A stretch of DNA of 64,000 bases, taken from positions 1 to 64,000 of the forward strand of contig NZ_SNXI01000003.1 in assembly GCF_004362895.1 (NCBI RefSeq), read 5' to 3'. The notes under the pieces are model-generated. The model was not told where the DNA came from. It made no database searches and saw only the letters and a list, made by a program, of their open reading frames with translations. The DNA comes from Idiomarina aquatica. Lineage in GTDB: Bacteria; Pseudomonadota; Gammaproteobacteria; Enterobacterales; Alteromonadaceae. This document shows, piece by piece, positions 7,513 through 14,576 of this stretch (its first letter is position 1; each line of letters begins with the position of its first letter). Made by a program: the position numbers and the translations under genes.

Positions 7513-8727
7513 CTAATCGTCTAGATTAAAGGGGTTTTCCAATGACCGCGACGGCTCAGTAAACCAGACTGGGCCTTGTTCGCTCATATAAAAATGGTCT
7601 TCCAGACGCACGCCAAATTTATCCGGCTGTATCACCATGGGCTCGTTGCTAAAACACATGCCCGGGGCTAATAAGGTTTTATCTCCGCCAACTAAATAAG
7701 GCCATTCGTGCAAATCCATGCCAATGCCGTGACCGGTACGATGCGGCACGCCGGGTAATTGATAGTTATCTTTTAAGCCAATGTTGGCTAATTCGTCGCG
7801 AACGGCATCGTCGACTTCTTCGCAAGCACGGCCATTAGCCGCCGCATTAAAGGCGGCTAACTGCAATTGTTGTTCGTATTGCCAAAAGGTTTTTTGTTCA
7901 TGCGTGGCTTCGCCAAAGGCATAAGTTCGGGTGATATCCGAGTGATAGCCATGCAACTTGCAGCCGGTATCAATTAATACCCAGTCATTTTTCTGTAGAT
8001 GCTGCTCGTAATTAACTCCGTGCGGGTAACTAGTCCCCTGGCCAAATAAAACGATGCAGAAGAACGAACCACTGGCACCCACCCGGCGATGGGCTTCGTC
8101 AATAAATGCACGCACTTCAGAGGCACTAATACCCTCATGTAACATGGCTGCGGTGGCACGGTGCACAGCCAGCGTCATGTCCATGGCACGTTGTATTAGT
8201 GCAAGTTCCGCCTCAGATTTCTGCATACGACATGCTGCGGTAATGACTTTTGCATCCACCATCTTTGCCGCCGGATAGCGTTCTTCAAGATTGGCAATGA
8301 TACTGTAGGAACAGGATTCATCCAGCGCCAGCTTGCCTTCGGTCAGCCCCTGAGTCTGTAAGAACTGTACAAAGTGATCATAGGGCGACTCGTGTTCGTC
8401 CCACAGTAACGTGTTTAGAGGCACCACCATGGCCTGCGTTAGCGAGCCCACTTCAAAAGCGGGCGCTATCAAGGTCACATCGCCCTGCGCCGGCACAATC
8501 GCCCCGACCAGTCGCTCACTGGCGTACCATTGCAATCCGGTAAAATAAGTTAAATTTGTGCCCGCGTTAACATACATGGCATCAATACCATTTGCCTGCA
8601 TCAGCGCTTGCGCTTTTTTAATACGAGCCTGATATTCCGATAATTGAATCGGCTCTAAATCCGCTGTCATACCATCAAGGCTATTAAGCGCTTGCTCTGC
8701 TGTTAACGTACCTACACCCTGGGTCAT
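7513..8727 (-). CDS. M24 family Xaa-Pro aminopeptidase/dipeptidase
   Basis: This 404-residue protein has an N-terminal creatinase-like domain (about 1-165) and a C-terminal pita-bread metallopeptidase domain. The dinuclear metal ligands are visible: Asp in LIDTGCKLHGYHSDITR (two), His in PHRTGHGIGMDLHEWP, Glu in FSNEPMVI and Glu in GVRLEDHFY. It should cleave N-terminal residues preceding proline in the cytoplasm; no signal peptide is seen. The ATG at 8727 is preferred to an earlier one (8775) because the upstream residues are not family-like and GGAG precedes it. It appears to be a single-gene unit with its own terminator. Confidence 0.88.
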   Translation of the reverse strand: MTQGVGTLTAEQALNSLDGMTADLEPIQLSEYQARIKKAQALMQANGIDAMYVNAGTNLTYFTGLQWYASERLVGAIVPAQGDVTLIAPAFEVGSLTQAMVVPLNTLLWDEHESPYDHFVQFLQTQGLTEGKLALDESCSYSIIANLEERYPAAKMVDAKVITAACRMQKSEAELALIQRAMDMTLAVHRATAAMLHEGISASEVRAFIDEAHRRVGASGSFFCIVLFGQGTSYPHGVNYEQHLQKNDWVLIDTGCKLHGYHSDITRTYAFGEATHEQKTFWQYEQQLQLAAFNAAANGRACEEVDDAVRDELANIGLKDNYQLPGVPHRTGHGIGMDLHEWPYLVGGDKTLLAPGMCFSNEPMVIQPDKFGVRLEDHFYMSEQGPVWFTEPSRSLENPFNLDD

Positions 8728-8855
8728 CTGCTCTACTCCGTAACTTTTATTTATCCGCAGTGTATCAAAAAACACCGCCGCTTGTTGCGAACAATTCTCA
8801 TTTATACTATCGTTTTGATGTCGCTATAACGATACTAAGTCAATAGGGTCACAAA

Positions 8856-9263
8856 ATGGCATCAGCAATTTCGCATAATCACCAGTTTCATACTTGCTTT
8901 GCAGAAGCAACTCAACTATTGCAACAGCACCAATTACAGGCAGCACTGGCCACCTTGTTACGGGCGCGTAGATTAGCTCTGCAGGTCAGCGAGGATCCCG
9001 TGCTGGCCGCGAACGGACAGCAAAACTACGTAACAACGAGTTTGATCATGATGGGGGTGCAATTCAGATTGCATCTGCATGCGGACACGCTTGCCACGTA
9101 TCACCAGTTGTTTCATCAGCTGGATGACTGGCTTGGCAGAGCATCCAGCAGAGCATGTCAAAAACGTTTGCGCGGTTATCAGACGCTGGCGGAGAGAGCC
9201 TGTCGGCATCTTCACCTGGAACGATTACGCGAGGAGACCATTAATGCGCAATCAAACCCATAG
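8856..9263 (+). CDS. Conserved-looking helical protein of unknown function
   Basis: 135 residues, strongly helical, rich in Gln, His, Leu and Ala (FAEATQLLQQHQLQAALATLLRARRLALQ), with two or three helix pairs that could be TPR-like. No signal peptide or membrane segment. AGGG lies nine bases before the ATG. Its 3' end overlaps the next small gene by 20 bases, so the two are probably co-expressed. I do not recognise the family. The base composition fits the surroundings. Confidence 0.6.
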   Translation: MASAISHNHQFHTCFAEATQLLQQHQLQAALATLLRARRLALQVSEDPVLAANGQQNYVTTSLIMMGVQFRLHLHADTLATYHQLFHQLDDWLGRASSRACQKRLRGYQTLAERACRHLHLERLREETINAQSNP

Positions 9264-9426
9264 TCGCGTTCGGCTTGAAATAGACACACAGCAACTAATG
9301 CGCTTAATGCAAAAGCGTCAGCTGGTTGCCAGTGATTTTCGCTGTTGCGACAGTAAAAGTCGCTGTGTTTTAAAACAACTATTGCTGGAGTGCTCGGCAC
9401 GAACAATCAGTCAAAGCGTAAAATAA
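9244..9426 (+). CDS. 60-residue Cys-containing small protein
   Basis: The ATG at 9244 is preceded by GAGGAGA at 9229-9235. The product (MRNQTHSRVRLEIDTQQLMR at its start) contains LVASDFRCCDSKSRCVLKQLLLEC, with four Cys in the second half. The segment from about residue 25 resembles a short motif I associate with small conserved gammaproteobacterial proteins, but no function is known to me. It overlaps the preceding gene by 20 bases in another frame, which suggests translational coupling. Confidence 0.6.
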   Translation: MRNQTHSRVRLEIDTQQLMRLMQKRQLVASDFRCCDSKSRCVLKQLLLECSARTISQSVK

Positions 9427-9543
9427 CCTATTTATGTTCAATTGTAAGAACATGTTATCCATTTGATTTATATATAAAAAGCTATTTTGCGTTTATCCGC
9501 CACCCGGCTAATAATAACAATATATCTACAACGGGGAACAAGC

Positions 9544-10194
9544 ATGGCGGTAAAATTTGAAGATCGCCCGATTGAGCAGGTACGGGAACAAACCATTGAT
9601 CAGCTGGTGATGAATTACAGTCACGGCATCATTTCTGCCGAGGCCTTTGAGCGCCGTTTAGATCAGGCTATGGATGCCACCGAACATGCGCAGTTGTCGG
9701 TACTGGTCGAAGACTTAGAACTAAAGCCTGACGCGTCTTACGACAACATGAAAGAGCAACGGTTTTCACCGCAATATGGTGAGGGCCGGGTAGAACCGAC
9801 CGAAAACGTCATTTCAATTTTGTCCTCGAATGAGCGAACCGGGGTATGGACGGTTCCTAGTCAAATCACCATCTATTCGTTGCTGGGCTCTGCCGTACTG
9901 GACTTTACCGATGCCATTTTTAGACAGCCTGACGTTACCGTAAAAATCGTCGGTGGCCTGTCCAGTCTGGAAATCTATGTACCTGAACAGGTTACGCTCA
10001 GTACCAATGTGTTCAATATACTTGGATCTACCGAAAACAAAGCGCCCTCGCTGGGTCACCTGAAGCAGGCACCACATATACGTATCGAAGGGATCCAAGT
10101 GCTGGGTTCGGTCGAAATTAAAGTCAAACGCAGCATGAAAGAAAAGTTTGTCGCCTTCGCCAACAGCCTAAAAAGCACCTTTCAATCTCATTAA
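9544..10194 (+). CDS. DUF1707 / LiaF C-domain-like protein
   Basis: 216 residues. Residues 10-60 (REQTIDQLVMNYSHGIISAEAFERRLDQAMDA in two parts) are a DUF1707-type helical motif. Residues 95-200 form a beta-rich domain (ISILSSNERTGVW, ITIYSLLGSAVLDF, IVGGLSSLEIYVPE) like the C-terminal domain of LiaF cell-envelope stress proteins. No membrane segment is seen, so it is likely cytoplasmic or peripherally membrane-bound. The ATG at 9544 follows GGGGAAC; a longer frame upstream has no ribosome site. A role in envelope-stress sensing is inference from the LiaF domain only. Confidence 0.75.
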   Translation: MAVKFEDRPIEQVREQTIDQLVMNYSHGIISAEAFERRLDQAMDATEHAQLSVLVEDLELKPDASYDNMKEQRFSPQYGEGRVEPTENVISILSSNERTGVWTVPSQITIYSLLGSAVLDFTDAIFRQPDVTVKIVGGLSSLEIYVPEQVTLSTNVFNILGSTENKAPSLGHLKQAPHIRIEGIQVLGSVEIKVKRSMKEKFVAFANSLKSTFQSH

Positions 10195-10244
10195 AGTCGG
10201 AGTAAATTGAAGCTAACACTCAAATAAACAGGGAGTTAGCTTCA

Positions 10245-10862
10245 ATGAAACTCTATGAGATGGCGAAAGCGCCCAATCCACGCCGGGTGCGCATGTTTCT
10301 GGCCGAAAAAGGCTTACTGGACGAGGTTACCTGCATCGAGATTGATCTTGCCAAAGGTGAAAACCTCAGTACCGATTTTAGTGCTAAAAACCCCATGAAC
10401 AAGGTACCGGTACTAGAGCTTGACGACGGCACCTGTATTAGCGAAACCACCGCGATTTGCCGTTATTTTGAAGAGCACTATCCCGACAGCCCAAAACTAT
10501 TGGGCAACGATGCTAACGAAAAGGCCATAATCGAGCAGTGGACTCGCTGGGTCGACTTCTATCTGTTCCTGCCCATTGGCATGGGCTTTCAGCACACCAC
10601 TGATTATTTTGCGCACCGCATGAATCCGATCAAAGAATGGGGCGAATCAAACATTGAACAGGCAATGAAGTTCTTCGACTTCTTAGACAACCATTTAAAA
10701 GACCATGACTACATTGCCTGCGGACGCCTGACAGCAGCCGATATTAATGCGTTTTGTTCAGTTGATTTCGGTAAGGTAGTTAACTTACGCGTTAATGAAT
10801 CGCACCCTCACCTGAAACACTGGTACGAGCGCATAAAAGCGCGTCCGTCGGCTGCTGTTTAG
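10245..10862 (+). CDS. Glutathione S-transferase family protein
   Basis: 205 residues. The N-terminal thioredoxin-like domain begins MKLYEMAKAPNPRRVRMFLA and contains NKVPVLELDDGTCISETTAI, where the cis-Pro and the glutathione-binding ES/ET motif lie. The C-terminal all-helical domain (ADINAFCSVDF) is GST-like. It has a good ribosome site (GGGAG). It probably conjugates or reduces electrophiles with glutathione in the cytoplasm; the substrate is unknown. The mscS-like gene starts nine bases after its stop, so they may form an operon. Confidence 0.85.
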   Translation: MKLYEMAKAPNPRRVRMFLAEKGLLDEVTCIEIDLAKGENLSTDFSAKNPMNKVPVLELDDGTCISETTAICRYFEEHYPDSPKLLGNDANEKAIIEQWTRWVDFYLFLPIGMGFQHTTDYFAHRMNPIKEWGESNIEQAMKFFDFLDNHLKDHDYIACGRLTAADINAFCSVDFGKVVNLRVNESHPHLKHWYERIKARPSAAV

Positions 10863-10871
10863 GACATCACC

Positions 10872-11786
10872 ATGCAAATGAACTGGCAGGATTTGTCCGG
10901 CAAACTTTCGGGACTATGGCAAACCGAGCTCTACAAAGCCGGTGATACACCGATTTATTTGTCGCAAGTGATCATCGCCTTAGTATTGATCATTATTGGC
11001 TTTGTGATTGTGCGTTGGTTAGGGGCTCACCTGGTTAAACGCGCGCTGCGTTCCAGTGGCGCATCGGAGAATACCGTGTACGCGTTTCGCCGGCTGATTT
11101 CCTTTTTCGCATACGCCATGATCGTATTAATTGCGCTACCCATTGCCGGTATTCCGATAACCATATTCGCAGTACTCGGTGGCGCCTTAGCCATTGGTGT
11201 CGGCTTTGGTGCACAGAACCTACTAAACAATTTGATTTCCGGCATTATTTTGATTGCCGAGCGCCCCATTCGCATCGGCGACATTGTCGAACTGGAAAAA
11301 GAACGCGGTCGGGTCGAGGAAATTGGTAACCGCTGTGTACGCATTCGTCGCTACGACGGTGTGCATGTGTTAGTGCCGAACAGTTATTTCCTCGAGCAGC
11401 GAGTGGTTAACTGGACCCTGGTATCAGCGGATATTCGCTCGGTAATTTCAGTGGGGGTTGCTTATGGTTCGCCGGTCGAGAAAGTCAGAGACTTAATGCA
11501 GCAGTCAGCCGAGGAACACGAAAAGGTATCGAAGGACTATCCGGTTGAGGTCTTCTTTGAAGAGTTTGGAGATAACGCACTGACGTTTAACCTATTTTTC
11601 TGGACCAGTGTGCACCAACCCATGGATATCCGCCGGGTGCAATCCGATGTACGGTTTAAAATCAATGCGCTGTTTGCCGAGCACAATATTGTCATTGCCT
11701 TCCCGCAACGCGATATTCACCTGGATACCAGCAAGCCGTTGGAAATTCACCTGAAAGATCCCAGCGAACATCAAAAAGGCGCCTAA
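10872..11786 (+). CDS. mscS: Small-conductance mechanosensitive channel (MscS family)
   Basis: 304 residues. Three hydrophobic helices lie at about 32-55, 72-95 and 99-130. The pore-lining TM3 shows the Gly/Ala-rich pattern AVLGGALAIGVGFGAQNLLNNLISG. The following beta domain has ERPIRIGDIVELEKERGRVEEI, the MscS middle domain. This channel opens on membrane tension to release solutes on hypo-osmotic shock. Length is close to classic MscS. It follows the GST gene closely. The terminator hairpin overlaps its last codons. Confidence 0.9.
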   Translation: MQMNWQDLSGKLSGLWQTELYKAGDTPIYLSQVIIALVLIIIGFVIVRWLGAHLVKRALRSSGASENTVYAFRRLISFFAYAMIVLIALPIAGIPITIFAVLGGALAIGVGFGAQNLLNNLISGIILIAERPIRIGDIVELEKERGRVEEIGNRCVRIRRYDGVHVLVPNSYFLEQRVVNWTLVSADIRSVISVGVAYGSPVEKVRDLMQQSAEEHEKVSKDYPVEVFFEEFGDNALTFNLFFWTSVHQPMDIRRVQSDVRFKINALFAEHNIVIAFPQRDIHLDTSKPLEIHLKDPSEHQKGA

Positions 11787-11800
11787 CAAGGCGCCTTTAT
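11775..11800. terminator. Bidirectional terminator between mscS and the TonB receptor gene
   Basis: AAAGGCGCC (11775-11783) pairs with GGCGCCTTT (11790-11798), with A and T runs on either side. The left arm lies in the last mscS codons. Convergent genes on both sides make a two-way terminator likely. Confidence 0.75.
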
Positions 11801-11821
11801 CATCATCGCAGAGTCTGAGAG

Positions 11822-14500
11822 CTAGAACTCACGTTTATAAGTAAGCGAGAAACTTACTCCACGTGTCTCTGAACGCAACAGCGTATTATCAAACTCAATC
11901 TCTTTATCCTGGTTCAACATGTTCTGAACTTTGAGGGTAATTTGCGAGTTAAAGTCTGGATAATAGCTGTACACCGCATCCAGTGAATGGAAGGGTTGCT
12001 CAAACGAATCGCCACGGCCATCGATACCCGGAATGATAATACGGTCACCGAATACGTTATACACTAACGACGCCGAGTGCATGCCGTCATCTGAATCGAA
12101 GCCTAACTGCGTATTCACCACCCACTCTGAATGACCCGTTAAGCGCCGCTCTGTATTGGTGATTGAGGTTGATACACCGGTTTGCTCAACAATGTTCTGT
12201 GTGTCGAGTGTAATGCTTGAATCGCTTAACGTAACGTTACCCGAGACAAAGAAGTTATTACTTAAGCTCTTCAGCCATTCCACTTCAGTACCGTACACTT
12301 CGCCGGTCTCAGCGTTGGCAATACGCACCAGCGGCGGACCATCCTGCGACGGTGACTGTACCGATTCAATCGGGTTTGTCATGTCTTTATAGAAAAACCC
12401 GACTGATAAGGTATCTCCATTGTCCTGGTACCATTCCCAACGCGCATCAAAGTTATTGATATCGGTTGTTTCCAAACCTGGAGTACCACCTACCGGGAAC
12501 AACGTCAGTGGATCCAGGTAGGTTGAACTGGACACTTCACGCAGATCCGGACGCACCACGGTTTTACCGTAGCTAAACCGTAGTTGTTGCTCGTCAGTCA
12601 AAAAGTAAGTCAGCGCCAGTGACGGGTACAAATCATCTTCCTGGAACGCCAGATCCACTAAGTCCTGTGCATCAGGGCTTGTCGGCAGGTCTATTTCGCC
12701 CGACTGCGGAATTAACGGTACCACTACCTGACGAAAATCTTCCCAACGAACACCGGCAGTAACCCGCCATTTTTCATCAAAGAAAAAATCACCTTCAAAA
12801 TAGTACGCGTCAATCGCCTGAGCAGAGATATAGTCATCCCCCGCAACCGTCGTGTCGTTAAGAATCGGCAAAAAGCCCAACTCCGCATCCGCAATGACGT
12901 TGTCGTTGAGGATTTCGCCTAGCTGATAGCCTTCCAGCACGCTTGAGTCACTGAATGCACGGGTGTTGATATCAAAACGACGGTTGGTTGCGTAGCGCGT
13001 TTTCTGTACAAAGTCAGCGCCCGCCTTCAGGGTAATATCCCAGCTGTCTAACATAATCGGCAGCGTTACATTCCCGCCCCAGTTTTCGACCTGGTCATTC
13101 AAATCCTGAAAGTTGTAACGTGCAGCCGTTGTCGCATTGGTTAAAACACTCTCGTTTTCGCGATCGAAGGTTCCGTCATCGTTGCGATCCGTCAAAATGA
13201 AACGGGTTTCGATATTGCCCGGTGCATAACGGCTTGAACGTGACTTCGAGTATTTCCAGTCAACGCCTAAGAAGTTCCAGTCGGTAAAGGTATGCATGCC
13301 TTTAACTTGATTCGCCACCATGCGACGCTCCTGATAGGTCACATCGTATGAACGGATACGCTGGTCAGAACCAAAGTTAATATTGTTACTGTTACCGAGC
13401 TTTTCACGGAACTGATCTTCGGTGTCATTTAAAATAACATGGCTAAAATCGACTTTATGGTTACTGCCGTAATTAATACCGGCGGTAAACATTCCGGACC
13501 AGGTTACCTGCTGTTCGGTCGACTCAACATCATCCCAGCCACGCAAAATGGTGTAGGTGCCATCCGGGTTAAGACTCCAGTCTTCACCTAAGTATTGCTC
13601 CGACACTTCCCACTCGTTGTCATACGCAGCTGTGGCTAAAAATCCAATAGCCCATTTGTCGTCGATGTCATAACGATTGCCATAGGTCAGATCCAGACCA
13701 TAATCCGGGTCAATCGTTTGTAGGCTTGGGTCATAATCGCGATTTAACGCCAACGCAACATCGCGGTTTTGCTCTAACGAAATATCATCCAGGAATGTAC
13801 GTTGATCCCACAGGCTCTGCAGCATTTGTGGTGCAGCACGGGTCCCATCGTCTTTGCCGTTCCAGTTACTGCCGCCGTCATACCAGTAGGCGTCATCAAA
13901 GTTTTCGCTGTTTCCACCCACTTTGACTGATGCATTAAAGACTTCTTCGCTGGGCGCTGATTTCAAGCGGATATCAACATTACCACCGCCAAAGTTGGCG
14001 GGCATAGATGCCGAATAGGATTTTTGCACGGCCAGGCTTTCAATGATGTCAGCCGGGAATAAATCCAGTGGGATTACCGCGCGGGTAGGATCCGGGCTAG
14101 GTACTGACATACCATTGAGCTGAGTACTGGAGTACCGTTCACCCAAACCACGCACATAAATGAATTTGCCGTCCACCAGCGTTAAGCCCGTTACCCGACG
14201 AAGTGCCGCTGCCGCATCGCTGTCACCGGTACGGGAAATCTGCTCAGCACCCATGATGTCAGCAACAAACGCTTGCTCTTTGCGTTCCTGCACTACCGCC
14301 GCAGCACTGCCTTGTAATCGGGTACCCGTGGTTACAACTTCTTCGATAACCGTTTCGGGTGAGGCTTGTTGTTCAGTAGCAGAAGATTGTTCAGTAACAG
14401 ATTGCTCCTGCTGTTCTTGTAATGCATACGCACTTTGCGATGACAAGCCCGTTAAAACCGCAAGAGTAAGGCTCGCCAGAGGAAATTGTTTGGCTCGCAT
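11822..14500 (-). CDS. TonB-dependent outer-membrane receptor
   Basis: 892 residues from the ATG at 14500, which follows AAAGAGG; the protein then starts with a signal peptide cut near SAYALQ. A TonB-box-like ETVIEEVVTTG lies at about residues 50-60. Next come the plug domain (LRRVTGLTLVDGKFIYVRG, about 65-190) and a 22-strand-type barrel ending in a C-terminal Phe (KREF). It imports a ligand across the outer membrane with TonB energy. It lies 76 bases after a large lipoprotein gene on the same strand, which carries a PhoB box, so a phosphorus-containing substrate is a reasonable inference. The hairpin between the two genes may reduce its expression. Confidence 0.88.
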   Translation of the reverse strand: MRAKQFPLASLTLAVLTGLSSQSAYALQEQQEQSVTEQSSATEQQASPETVIEEVVTTGTRLQGSAAAVVQERKEQAFVADIMGAEQISRTGDSDAAAALRRVTGLTLVDGKFIYVRGLGERYSSTQLNGMSVPSPDPTRAVIPLDLFPADIIESLAVQKSYSASMPANFGGGNVDIRLKSAPSEEVFNASVKVGGNSENFDDAYWYDGGSNWNGKDDGTRAAPQMLQSLWDQRTFLDDISLEQNRDVALALNRDYDPSLQTIDPDYGLDLTYGNRYDIDDKWAIGFLATAAYDNEWEVSEQYLGEDWSLNPDGTYTILRGWDDVESTEQQVTWSGMFTAGINYGSNHKVDFSHVILNDTEDQFREKLGNSNNINFGSDQRIRSYDVTYQERRMVANQVKGMHTFTDWNFLGVDWKYSKSRSSRYAPGNIETRFILTDRNDDGTFDRENESVLTNATTAARYNFQDLNDQVENWGGNVTLPIMLDSWDITLKAGADFVQKTRYATNRRFDINTRAFSDSSVLEGYQLGEILNDNVIADAELGFLPILNDTTVAGDDYISAQAIDAYYFEGDFFFDEKWRVTAGVRWEDFRQVVVPLIPQSGEIDLPTSPDAQDLVDLAFQEDDLYPSLALTYFLTDEQQLRFSYGKTVVRPDLREVSSSTYLDPLTLFPVGGTPGLETTDINNFDARWEWYQDNGDTLSVGFFYKDMTNPIESVQSPSQDGPPLVRIANAETGEVYGTEVEWLKSLSNNFFVSGNVTLSDSSITLDTQNIVEQTGVSTSITNTERRLTGHSEWVVNTQLGFDSDDGMHSASLVYNVFGDRIIIPGIDGRGDSFEQPFHSLDAVYSYYPDFNSQITLKVQNMLNQDKEIEFDNTLLRSETRGVSFSLTYKREF

Positions 14501-14527
14501 GATAGTAACTACCTCTTTTATACAGTG

Positions 14528-14565
14528 AAAACCGGGGCACACAATCCTTTGCGTGCCCGCGGTTT
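14528..14565 (-). terminator. Attenuator-like hairpin between the lipoprotein and receptor genes
   Basis: On the minus strand AAACCGCGGGCAC pairs, with small mismatches, with GTGTGCCCCGGTTTT, ending in four T. It could be a partial terminator that lets some transcripts continue into the receptor gene. Confidence 0.5.
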
Positions 14566-14576
14566 AGGGTGCGGTG

